Assembly (NCBI GenBank): GCA_965660625.1 | Contig: CBFIAR010000007.1 | Coordinates: 62,001-126,000, forward strand | Reading direction: 5' to 3' | DNA length: 64,000 nt | Source of the DNA: Glaciecola sp965660625 | GTDB lineage: Bacteria; Pseudomonadota; Gammaproteobacteria; Enterobacterales; Alteromonadaceae | Part shown: piece by piece, positions 46,887-54,581 of the stretch | Layout: each line of letters starts with the position of its first letter | Position numbering within the stretch: position 1 is the first letter of the stretch | The notes under the pieces: model-generated | Database searches by the model: none | What the model was told of the DNA's origin: nothing | The model's input: the letters and a program-made list of their open reading frames with translations, nothing else | Made by a program: the position numbers and the translations under genes

Positions 46887-47594
46887 ATGATTTATACAGG
46901 TGAAATTTCAGATGCGATTTATCTTAATGTAGAAGATGAACCAAAAATTAACTTTATTTTCGGCACCATAATTTATGACTTATCAAATAGGTTTTCTGAA
47001 GGTGACTGGATTGCTACAAGTCCTTTAATCAAGTTTAAAGAGGTTGATGGTGGATTTGCAGCGATAACTCAAAACTCGATATACCGTATTGGTAGTTTTG
47101 AAACAATGGTAATTAAGTGGGACGCGGTTGATAACATAAGACTAGGAACACCTCCAGAAATTGCTGTTAAATTGCTGAGCGGTGAATGGCCGCCAAAGTG
47201 TGCTATAAACAGGGATATATTAATGGATGATAAAAGTAAAGTTGCCGTCACCTCAGCGGTCGCGACGCTACTTAATCGGTGGCGGCTTTCTGAGGCACAA
47301 AAAATTGCTATTCTTGGCCTTGATTCAAAAGCTGACCTCGGCAGCTTCCTTAACTCACCTTCAAGCGTGAATTTATCTCCAGATTTGGAGCAACGACTCT
47401 CACTCATTCTCAACATTCACGAAAATCTTAGGCTTCTTTTCTCTAACCCGGAGAACATCTACGGATTCATGACACTGGTGAATAACAATTCACCATTTTT
47501 GGGGAAGAGACCTATTGACTTAGCTTTTCAGGGTGCAGACGGCCTCACTGTTGTACATACAGCATTACTGTCGATGTTTGGCGGGACGAAGTGA
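46887..47594 (+). CDS. Protein with a C-terminal Xre/MbcA/ParS antitoxin-like domain
   Basis: 235 residues. The N-terminal 90 residues are not recognised. About 115-155 look like a helix-turn-helix (AVATLLNRWRLSEAQKIAILGL), and 165-230 match the ParS/MbcA toxin-binding domain layout (LRLLFSNPENIYGFMTLVNNNSPFLGKRPIDLAF, then a helix). No RES or COOH toxin follows. It starts 42 nt after tnsD with GGCGGATGACGGA upstream, so it may be part of the tns operon and act as a transposition regulator. It was partly duplicated at 48196. Confidence 0.65.
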   Translation: MIYTGEISDAIYLNVEDEPKINFIFGTIIYDLSNRFSEGDWIATSPLIKFKEVDGGFAAITQNSIYRIGSFETMVIKWDAVDNIRLGTPPEIAVKLLSGEWPPKCAINRDILMDDKSKVAVTSAVATLLNRWRLSEAQKIAILGLDSKADLGSFLNSPSSVNLSPDLEQRLSLILNIHENLRLLFSNPENIYGFMTLVNNNSPFLGKRPIDLAFQGADGLTVVHTALLSMFGGTK

Positions 47595-47624
47595 AATAAG
47601 AGGCCGGCAATTACTAATGAACGA

Positions 47625-47999
47625 TCAATTATCAGTGTGCGAAACAATCCAATCGATGACTGTTTTTTTTTGCCACGCTTTAAACCTATGTCCTAAGTCT
47701 AAGGGCTTGGGAAAGCTCCCCAAGTCCACCATTCTGTAAATAGTCGAACGACTCACGCCAACCAACAAACAGACCTCTTTAATACGTATTAAGCATTCAG
47801 GGGGCTTTTCGGCTAATTTATCAGCAGATAATGGGTTGACAACTACTGCTTTTGGTACAGAAGGTATTTCATTGCTAATATTTTTGGTAATTTCTGCAAT
47901 ATGATTTAACCCTTGCTGTATTTCAGACATATTATTTTTAAGCTTTAGACTCAACTGATCTAAGTAATAAAGCAGGTATTCTTTTTCTCTTTTATTCAT
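47625..47999 (-). CDS. AlpA-like excisionase/regulator
   Basis: 124 residues. The C-terminal half is an AlpA-type winged HTH (LIRIKEVCLLVGVSRSTIYRMVDLGSFPKPLDLGHRFKAW, ending VIDWI). The N-terminal half is a helical extension (about 60 residues) not seen in phage AlpA. AlpA proteins activate excision genes; such regulators are common in mobile elements. It is convergent with the ParS-like gene, 30 nt apart. A frameshifted copy lies at 48459-48829. Confidence 0.8.
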   Translation of the reverse strand: MNKREKEYLLYYLDQLSLKLKNNMSEIQQGLNHIAEITKNISNEIPSVPKAVVVNPLSADKLAEKPPECLIRIKEVCLLVGVSRSTIYRMVDLGSFPKPLDLGHRFKAWQKKTVIDWIVSHTDN

Positions 48000-48195
48000 G
48001 AGTATCTCTATTCCTTGCTTACGAATGCTTCGTTAGAATACATCTAGCCATTAGAGTGGCGCAATCGGGACGTTTATTGTCAGAATTAAAGTTAGGCTTT
48101 AATTATAGTATTGAAGATCAGAATCAAGGTTAAATCCGCAACAGAGGAAAGTATCAAGCGATGTTTGTAACGTTAAAAACCGAAATTAAGGCCAA

Positions 48196-48432
48196 TTGAA
48201 ATGGTCTACGTCTTTAGAGCAACGCCTCTCGCTCATTCTCGATATTCACGCAAACCTCAGGCTTCTTTTCTCTAGCTCGGACAACATTTACGGATTCATG
48301 ACGATGACCACCAATCACAATTCGCCGTTCAAGGGAAAGAAACCAATTAAGCTGGCGGCTCAAGTCACAGAAAGCTTGAAAGTAGTATATAGCGCAGTAT
48401 CGTCAATGGCTTATGGTGACGTGGATGACTAA
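48196..48432 (+). pseudogene. 5'-truncated copy of the ParS/MbcA-like gene
   Basis: 78 codons matching the C-terminal third of the product of 46887-47594: EQRLSLILDIHANLRLLF is very close to EQRLSLILNIHENLRLLF, and SPFKGKKPIKLA to SPFLGKRPIDLA. The N-terminal domains are absent and the only start is an in-frame TTG without a ribosome site. It is one half of a decayed tandem duplication. Confidence 0.8.
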
Positions 48433-48458
48433 GAATGAGGTGGTTTTTAATAATAAGA

Positions 48459-48829
48459 TTAAGCCCGAGCATGCGAGTTTATCCAATCAATGACTTTTTT
48501 TCTGCCAAACCTTGAACCGCCACTTAAATCCAAAGGTTTAGGGAAACTACTTTCACCTACCATTCTGTAAATAGTGGAACGACTGACGCCACTAACAGAC
48601 TGACTTCCTTAATACGAATTAAGCATTCCAAAGGCTTCGCTGTTAATGTATTAGTTGACAATGGAGCAGACACTGCCGTTTTTGGCTCGTACGGTATTTC
48701 ATTGTTGATAAGACAAGTTATTTCGACAATATGATTCAGCCCTTGCTGCATTTCAGACATATTATTTCTGCGCTTCAGGCTTAACCGATCTAAATAATAA
48801 AGCAGGTACTCTTTCTCTCTTTTGTTCAT
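48459..48829 (-). pseudogene. Frameshifted copy of the AlpA-like gene
   Basis: The N-terminal part (MNKREKEYLLYYLDRLSLK) is nearly the same as in the intact AlpA gene. A one-base deletion inside the HTH (after EVSLLV) throws it into a stop at 48557; the other frame continues GVSRSTIYRMVGESSFPKPLDL to a stop at 48459. Order and orientation with the ParS-like fragment copy the intact pair. Confidence 0.8.
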
Positions 48830-48931
48830 GGTTATTGCTATTCATTCTCTTACAAACCACGATGATCGAATACTTTTGGGCCGGATTGTGTAAAAACATG
48901 TGTAAAAAATGGAACTTTTCTTTCAATATGT

Positions 48932-48947
48932 TGTATATTTATATACA
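48932..48947. promoter_or_regulatory. Palindrome upstream of the three-gene module
   Basis: TGTATA, TTTA, TATACA forms a perfect 6+6 palindrome at 48932-48947, 26 nt before the ATG of the first gene, with ATG/GAT extending it imperfectly. It may overlap the promoter and serve as an operator for the HTH protein of the module. Confidence 0.45.
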
Positions 48948-48972
48948 TGATTGCCTGCAAATGAATTATTAG

Positions 48973-49755
48973 ATGAGTGAATATAAAAAGTTAAACAACC
49001 AGCCGCTGCAAATAGTACTTTTAGAGGTTAGGTTTTCGACTGTAATGGACATCGCTAAATATATTCCTGCTTTTCAAGATAAGATAAGGAAAGAGTACCC
49101 GATTTCTGGTGAGCCTTTGGTTGATCAGAGTGTCCATATAAATGGACAAAATATAGAAGTGCGAAACAGTCAACAATGGGCATTTGTTTCAAAAAATAGA
49201 AAGTCAGCTGTTACGTTAGCAGACAGCAGGTTTGTATATTTCACCGCTGAATACCCTCGTTTTGACGGTTTCTCAAAAAACGTAGAAAGTGCGCTAAAAA
49301 TAGTGTCGGAAGTTATTTCGCCGTCATTAATTTCGAGAATTGGTATGAGATTCTGTGACTTAGTTAAGCCTACAAAAGACGAAAGTATTGAGCAGTTAAT
49401 CTCAAAGGATTTACTTTATGACAAAGTGCTTAATAGATGTGGTAAAATTGCGACTCACACGACAGAAACAATCTTACAGAATGACTTTGGTGTGTTGCTC
49501 TTCAAAACTATAACCGGAATGAACAATGCAGTTTTACCGCCCGACTTTGGTAGTTTGCCCATTGTGATAGAAAAAGATAATGAAAGTAGTATCCGGACGA
49601 TATTGGATTTTGATCATTATTGGCATGATGATGAGAATTTGATGGACTTTGATATAAATGCAGTGAAGCAAAAAATGGAGGAAATGCATATTCCTCTTAG
49701 AGAAGCTTTTTGGAATGTAACTACAGACTATGCGAGAAATCAAAAATGGAATTAG
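48973..49755 (+). CDS. TIGR04255-type protein, first gene of a three-gene module
   Basis: 260 residues, soluble. The order of blocks (QIVLLEVRFSTV near the start, WAFVSKNRKSAVTLADSRFVYFTAEYPRFDGF, then SRIGMRFCDLV, and LDFDHYW near the end) is that of TIGR04255 family proteins, a family without known function often met in mobile DNA. No catalytic motif could be picked out. Its end overlaps the next gene by 10 nt. As part of transposon cargo it is a candidate defence component; this is inference. Confidence 0.7.
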   Translation: MSEYKKLNNQPLQIVLLEVRFSTVMDIAKYIPAFQDKIRKEYPISGEPLVDQSVHINGQNIEVRNSQQWAFVSKNRKSAVTLADSRFVYFTAEYPRFDGFSKNVESALKIVSEVISPSLISRIGMRFCDLVKPTKDESIEQLISKDLLYDKVLNRCGKIATHTTETILQNDFGVLLFKTITGMNNAVLPPDFGSLPIVIEKDNESSIRTILDFDHYWHDDENLMDFDINAVKQKMEEMHIPLREAFWNVTTDYARNQKWN

Positions 49756-50336
49756 TTGATTTAGTCGGAATTGATAATGCTTTCCCATCTGTAAACCGTT
49801 CTGGGACGGATGCATTTGGCTATTCAAATCCACCAATTGTCAGAGATGTAAATGATCTGGGGTTCTCCTTTCAGAGAGCTCTGACTGGAACCGCAGCCTC
49901 TATAAACGCCTTAAAAAGCAGTGGCACTGGAGGTTTCTACTTCAATGTGATTGAGCATGAAGTAAAACATAAAAATGAATTAACACCACGTCTCATACTT
50001 AATGAATTGGCTCAGACATTTGACTTAACTCAAGAAGACTTATCACATATCTGTTGCTCTTCAAGGAAATCCATAAATAATTGGTTGAGTGGTGACTTAC
50101 CAAATAAGACTAAGAATAAGCGGCTTTTAAAACTGTATTTGATACAAAAAGAGTGGGTTAGTGCAGGTTTTTCAAGTAGCCGGAACCTTTTAGATTTAAA
50201 GGTGCTTGGTGAACTGTCAGTTCTGGAGCTTCTTTCGCAAGATAAATTAGATGTAGAAAAGATTCTTTTTGCGGGGTCACGCTTGACGTTGAGCCAACCC
50301 GATTCGAGTGCTAGGTTACAAGATCCATTTGCGTAA
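49746..50336 (+). CDS. HTH-containing protein of the three-gene module
   Basis: 196 residues. A helix-turn-helix lies at about 85-125 (LNELAQTFDLTQEDLSHICCSSRKSINNWLSG), like an Xre-type domain. The C-terminal part (LGELSVLELLSQDKLDVEKILF) is helical and could be an antitoxin-like dimer domain. The N-terminal 75 residues are not recognised. The ATG at 49746 overlaps the preceding stop; an in-frame start at 49710 lies within the previous gene. It may regulate the module via the palindrome upstream, or act as DNA-binding component. Confidence 0.6.
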   Translation: MELVDLVGIDNAFPSVNRSGTDAFGYSNPPIVRDVNDLGFSFQRALTGTAASINALKSSGTGGFYFNVIEHEVKHKNELTPRLILNELAQTFDLTQEDLSHICCSSRKSINNWLSGDLPNKTKNKRLLKLYLIQKEWVSAGFSSSRNLLDLKVLGELSVLELLSQDKLDVEKILFAGSRLTLSQPDSSARLQDPFA

Positions 50337-51193
50337 TGCTTTCTATGGAAGATTACGGTAAGCGACTTGAACAGGCAGGATGGCTGCAAGGAAACGTAGT
50401 TTCCTCTCGATATATTAGATATATCTTCGATAGTGCAAACTCCGTAATCGGTATAGATTCTGCTGACTATAGCGACACAAGTAAAATTGCCTTTATCGTC
50501 GCTTCGCAATCTTGTGACATTGCGAACAGACTCCACCCCTATGTAGAGTTATCATTTGCGCTTGAGATTGATAAGTTAAACAGTGCATACATGCACAATA
50601 ATCATCCAAGAAGGCTTCATCTTAGGACTTATGAAGCTGATGGAGACGGTATCAATACTCGATCATTTGAAACCAACATCCATCAAAAGATATTTATATC
50701 TAAAAATTTCTTGCTAGAAGTTGATTATGATAATTCTGTGCTGTTAGACGACCAAACTACTAGAGACTACAAATACTGGCTCGCTGCCCAATACTCACGT
50801 CCAGCATTACCGACATCATTCAATGACAGATTAAGAGCAGCGGATCCTAAAAATAAGTTGAAAAAAAATGCTAAAAAGCTTCATGAAAGTACCACTGGCA
50901 TTTACATTCAACTCTTCCCATTCGCAGAGATACCTGAGTCAGATAATTATTCATTAAACTTACTTATTTTGTTGACGGAAAATGCCAACGGTAATGACGA
51001 AAAAATAGCGTCAGCTTCCAGCAATATTGCCGAACTCTTCCGAACAGCGGGAATGGATGTACAAGTTAGGGTCGTGAGGGAAACCGATATATCGGTTGCA
51101 GTTTTGAGGCGTTTCACGAGGATTTATCTCGACGATTTATCTTTTCGTGATGAGACTGCCGAATTACCTCCTGAGGTGAAGTTTAATAGCTAG
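50336..51193 (+). CDS. Unrecognised protein with SQSCDIAN motif, third gene of the module
   Basis: 285 residues, soluble, no signal or membrane segment. Not recognised as a characterised family. A notable motif is IVASQSCDIANRLHPYVELSFA near residue 55, followed by HNNHPRRLHLRTYE near 95; the Cys-Asp and His residues may be functional. The ATG shares one base with the preceding stop (TAATG), so it is translationally coupled. It is the last gene before the transposon end. Confidence 0.6.
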   Translation: MLSMEDYGKRLEQAGWLQGNVVSSRYIRYIFDSANSVIGIDSADYSDTSKIAFIVASQSCDIANRLHPYVELSFALEIDKLNSAYMHNNHPRRLHLRTYEADGDGINTRSFETNIHQKIFISKNFLLEVDYDNSVLLDDQTTRDYKYWLAAQYSRPALPTSFNDRLRAADPKNKLKKNAKKLHESTTGIYIQLFPFAEIPESDNYSLNLLILLTENANGNDEKIASASSNIAELFRTAGMDVQVRVVRETDISVAVLRRFTRIYLDDLSFRDETAELPPEVKFNS

Positions 51194-51202
51194 ATACCGT
51201 TT

Positions 51203-51338
51203 AGTTTCAAACTTTAATCCATCAAGTTTTGGCTGTTTTGTAGTCTTGCTTTGTATAGTTTCAAACTTTGATAAAATTGAGCAAAATCAAGTTACACAAA
51301 AACGCAATTCTCAAGGATATTCAGTTTCAAACTTTAAT
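51203..51338 (-). repeat. Dispersed TnsB-binding-site repeats, left-type end
   Basis: Three copies in inverted orientation to those at the other end: AGTTTCAAACTTTAAT at 51203-51218, AGTTTCAAACTTTGAT at 51257-51272 and AGTTTCAAACTTTAAT at 51323-51338. Spacing is 54 and 66 bp, like the left end of Tn7 with its separated sites. Confidence 0.88.
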
Positions 51339-51349
51339 ACGCTCGCACA

Positions 51350-51354
51350 TCCCG
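51350..51354. repeat. Target site duplication TCCCG, far side
   Basis: Second copy of the TCCCG found at 30712-30716, directly after the terminal ACA of the element. Confidence 0.9.
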
Positions 51355-51356
51355 TT

Positions 51357-51474
51357 TGTTGTTGTTAAATAAAGTGCGCTACTAATTGGATAGTGCGCTA
51401 CTTTGTTTAAAAGTACGATACTGGGAAAGTTGGCTACTGAAAATAAAGTTGGCTACTCATATATGTAGGTTACT
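51357..51474 (+). repeat. Second repeat cluster: probable end of an older Tn7-like element
   Basis: From TGTTGTTG at 51357 there follow five copies of a 13-mer: AAAGTGCGCTACT (51371), ATAGTGCGCTACT (51390), AAAGTACGATACT (51410), AAAGTTGGCTACT (51426) and AAAGTTGGCTACT (51445), with a weak sixth at 51462. Starts are 16-20 bp apart. The layout (TGT end, packed repeats near 20 bp, same side facing glmS) is that of a Tn7-type right end, and the sequence differs from that of the intact element. No matching tns genes or far end were found in the window. Confidence 0.6.
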
Positions 51475-51558
51475 TTTGCCCGTGGAAATTATTTACCGCA
51501 AAAAAATTAATGCGCAGGTGTATTAGCTCAGTTTCTAAAATTTGCTAACATCGTAGTT

Positions 51559-52113
51559 TTACATTATGCCGTTATTCTTCAAGTAAGCTTTAGCAGGATG
51601 GCTACCAGTTCTGCTCCCACTGCCCTTTTTTGAAGAATGAGGCTCAGTTCCCGCAAATGTGCCGACACTAGAAAAAGTTTGCGTCAAAGTATCAATTAAG
51701 TAGATCTGACATGTTTTTTGGTAAGCCAATGCGCCATCCGTATAGGAACCTATCGAATTGTCCTCACAATTAAATCCGACTATTGTTGTCACATCAGTTT
51801 CAGATGACGGTTTAAACTCTTCCTTCAGCGAAAAAAACATTTCATCTACAGTTCTCGTCTTGAGGTCAACAGGCAGTATTTTGGTTCCAAGTGAGACATT
51901 GGCTTCAGTACTATCTGTAAACACCAGATATGAATCAATTTCTTTTTGAAACTTTTCTAACTCGTTATCCCTAACTACACTCTGGTAGTAGAGGCCACCA
52001 AAGATAGCTGCTAAGAAATAACTGTACTTACTTGAAAACTGCTTTGCTACCCCTGCATAAAGAATAACGCGAATATCAACAAGTACTAATATAAATTTAG
52101 TCTATCTAAGAGA
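51559..52113 (-). CDS. Hypothetical protein, start unclear, possibly degraded
   Basis: An open frame runs from a stop near 52114 down to the stop at 51559. A GTG at 51924 is the first standard start and gives 121 residues; but the reading upstream looks like real protein (SSKYSYFLAAIFGGLYYQSVV, a likely membrane segment, then a helix), with no ATG. A shifted frame near 52070 reads LLIFALFFMQG, like a signal or membrane segment, so a frameshift or 5' loss is likely. The family is not recognised. It lies between the second repeat cluster and the signalling gene at 52205 and may be cargo left from an older insertion. Confidence 0.4.
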
Positions 52114-52204
52114 GTTCATATCTAGATCTAATATCGGTTTTTAGGGTATTGTTGACTCTAAGCAGTCTAATAAAAATAGCTCGTATAAGATGTAAAGTGC
52201 AGGC

Positions 52205-54328
52205 TTAGCTTGTTTGCTGCTTAGCTAGCAAGACTAAAGCATCACTTACCGGCATAGGTTTGTAATAAAAGTAACCTTGTATTTCATCCACTCCTTTACG
52301 CCATAAATACTCAGCCTGTATCTGTGTTTCTACACCTTCGGCAACGGTTTTCCTATACATCTTTTCCGTCATGGCGATAACGGCATCAACAATCGGATAG
52401 TTTTCCGCTTCGCCATTAATATCATCAATAAATGACTTATCAATTTTAATCGTTGCCGCTGGCAATTTATGAATATATTTCAAGTTCGATTGACCTGTTC
52501 CAAAATCATCTACTGCAATTTCAAAGCCGAGTGCTTCTAAGGCTATGAGCTTGGACTTCAGTAAACTCATGTCTTCAGCTATCATCGATTCGGTTAGCTC
52601 AAAACCAAGCAAAGAATGCGGTATGTTATATTCTTTGCAGTAAGCTTGAATTTTATCAATGAGTTTGGTATCTGCAAACTGACGGATACTTAAGTTAATA
52701 AAAATCTTGACTCTTTTTTCAGGTTCTAGCGCATATAAAAACTGACATACACGTTTCAAAACGTATTGACCTACTTCAATAATGGCACCTGTTGCTTCAG
52801 ATGCTGAAATAAAGTCGGGGAGGTACAATAATGTAAACTCAGGGTCATGCCACCTAAGTAGAGCTTCACACGAGGTAATGTGTTCATTGCAATTAACTTT
52901 TGGTTGTATCGCTATATCTAGGTACTCGACATTAACCCCGGCTTTTAGCTTCATTGAAAGGCTATTTTTTTCTAAGGCATATGCGATTCGGGCTTCAGAA
53001 TATTGTGATATTTTGCCTCGATTACCTTCTTGGCGCGCAGCGATAATGGACATCTCTAATAATTGAATGATACTGTTCGTTTTAAAATCTGCGACAGGTT
53101 TCACCATACAGATAGTCGTCAGTGAGACAGGTATGTCTAGCTTATTTTTAATCGTTGTTATGGCCTGCTCAAAATCCCAAAGGTATTGAGTTTCATCATT
53201 CAATTCGTTCAATTGATCTGTGCTTAACGATGCAACAATAAAACGATCGCCGGAAACGCGGTATGCCTCGGCATTGTTATTGTGTGCAATGTGCTTAATC
53301 TCATTAGCCACTTCTTTAATGATCGTATCACCGGTATCATAGCCATAAACCGAATTGAGCTCTTGAAGTTCATCAATATCGAGGATAACAGCAGAAATAT
53401 AGCCTTGTTGTTGTTCAGCGTAATTGATGCTTTCAAAGTCGTAATTGAGGGCATTAATCGTTCTAAGGTCTGTTAAACTGTCAAAAAATGTATTTTTGAG
53501 TATTCGTTCTTTCAGCTGCTTTTTTTCTGTTACATCACGAATGATTGCGACATAACTTTTTACGTTATTTTCCCAAAATTCTGAAAGATTGAGACTTATG
53601 GTTATTTCTTTACCGGCTTTTGTAAAAGCACTTAACTCACGAGGTTCACCAATGAGCTTTGCTTCTTTAGATTTTTTATACTCGGAGAGGTATTTATCGT
53701 GTGCGACTCTTATTGCGGGAGGCGTGAGTATTTTAACGTTCTCACCAATAAGCTCTTCTTTTTTATAACCAAACAAATTTAGGCAATATTGGTTTACTGA
53801 TTTTATCTTTCCCATTTCATCACTGATCACAACCACATCCGACAACAAATTTAAGACCTTGTCAAATTGTTGTTGCGATGTGCCTACTAAAGCATTTATT
53901 TTGTTGCTATCGCTTAATATTGCTTCTATGATTTGAATTGCAGCGAGACTATTAACGGGTTTGGATAGAAATGCTCTTGCACCTACTTTAACAGCGTGAA
54001 TGTAGCTATCGTCGCTTGCCTTCGCGGTGATAATAATAAAGGACGCATTATTATCAAGGGCGTTTATTTTTAGATACTCTATCAGCTCAAAACCCTTCAT
54101 ATCAGGCAAGTTAACATCAATAAGCATGATGTCTGGCTTGTATTGCTTACACAGTGCTATTGCTTCTGAACTCGTTGCTGCTAAGTAAATGTGTCCAATA
54201 TCCTTAGCTGCAAGTTTTAAATGTTCACCTACACTCATATCGTTATCAACGACGATAACGATTTTATTCGTGAGAGTAACGGGGGAGTTTGCCGTGCTAG
54301 CTTTTGTGAGTGGGTCTTCTTTATACAT
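52205..54328 (-). CDS. REC-PAS-GGDEF(degenerate)-EAL c-di-GMP phosphodiesterase
   Basis: 707 residues. REC (about 20-145) has the phospho-acceptor in IMLIDVNLPDMKG and Lys in LSKPV. PAS (about 155-275) follows, then a GGDEF domain (285-440) whose active site is RVSGDRF instead of GGDEF, so it is probably catalytically dead. The EAL domain (455-700) keeps CEALLRW, FELTES, DDFGTGQSN, KIDKSF and AEGVET, so it should degrade c-di-GMP. A phosphodiesterase controlled by phosphorylation and a PAS ligand is the likely role. Stands alone between the transposon and moaA, divergent from moaA. Confidence 0.88.
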   Translation of the reverse strand: MYKEDPLTKASTANSPVTLTNKIVIVVDNDMSVGEHLKLAAKDIGHIYLAATSSEAIALCKQYKPDIMLIDVNLPDMKGFELIEYLKINALDNNASFIIITAKASDDSYIHAVKVGARAFLSKPVNSLAAIQIIEAILSDSNKINALVGTSQQQFDKVLNLLSDVVVISDEMGKIKSVNQYCLNLFGYKKEELIGENVKILTPPAIRVAHDKYLSEYKKSKEAKLIGEPRELSAFTKAGKEITISLNLSEFWENNVKSYVAIIRDVTEKKQLKERILKNTFFDSLTDLRTINALNYDFESINYAEQQQGYISAVILDIDELQELNSVYGYDTGDTIIKEVANEIKHIAHNNNAEAYRVSGDRFIVASLSTDQLNELNDETQYLWDFEQAITTIKNKLDIPVSLTTICMVKPVADFKTNSIIQLLEMSIIAARQEGNRGKISQYSEARIAYALEKNSLSMKLKAGVNVEYLDIAIQPKVNCNEHITSCEALLRWHDPEFTLLYLPDFISASEATGAIIEVGQYVLKRVCQFLYALEPEKRVKIFINLSIRQFADTKLIDKIQAYCKEYNIPHSLLGFELTESMIAEDMSLLKSKLIALEALGFEIAVDDFGTGQSNLKYIHKLPAATIKIDKSFIDDINGEAENYPIVDAVIAMTEKMYRKTVAEGVETQIQAEYLWRKGVDEIQGYFYYKPMPVSDALVLLAKQQTS

Positions 54329-54581
54329 TGCTACGCCAAGAAAGAATATTTGCTTATATTCAACGGTTCGATTATGACCTAATGAGTGTAGATTTTAGTA
54401 CAACACATTAATTAATCATAGCTTTACTTTTTTGCGAAAGTCCCTCGGTTACCAAACTTTGATACGAAACAAGGAATCACCACTATTACATGATATATTT
54501 AGACCACAATTAATAGGTGTAAAAAGCATTTTTCGGTATTAAAAATAGTTATCTTAAACCGCAATTGGAACCTCAGACTGT

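Larger units (their letters stand above)
30717..51349 (+). mobile_element. Tn7-like transposon inserted at attTn7 downstream of glmS
   Basis: The element is 20,633 bp. It begins TGTCCGAG (30717-30724) and ends CTCGCACA (51342-51349), an 8-bp terminal inverted repeat with one mismatch. A 5-bp duplication TCCCG flanks it. Three end repeats lie inside each end. It encodes TnsA, TnsB, TnsC and a TnsD-type targeting protein, transcribed away from glmS as in Tn7, and starts 24 nt after the glmS stop, as TnsD targeting predicts. Cargo lies on both sides of tnsABCD: a type I restriction locus and HEPN-like genes (30939-40292), and regulators plus a three-gene module (46887-51193). No tnsE, cas gene or CRISPR array was found. 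Confidence 0.95.

Noticed and set aside
46887..47999. Toxin-antitoxin pair made of the ParS-like and AlpA-like genes
   Set aside because: The genes are convergent, AlpA is a regulator rather than a toxin, and no RES-domain toxin is present.
46844..51193. tnsE or cas genes of a CRISPR-associated transposon
   Set aside because: None of the products looks like TnsE, Cas6, Cas7 or Cas8/5; TnsD is of full Tn7 length.
51371..51474. CRISPR array
   Set aside because: The repeated units are only 13 nt, imperfect, and separated by 3-7 nt; no cas genes are in the window. TnsB-site layout fits better.
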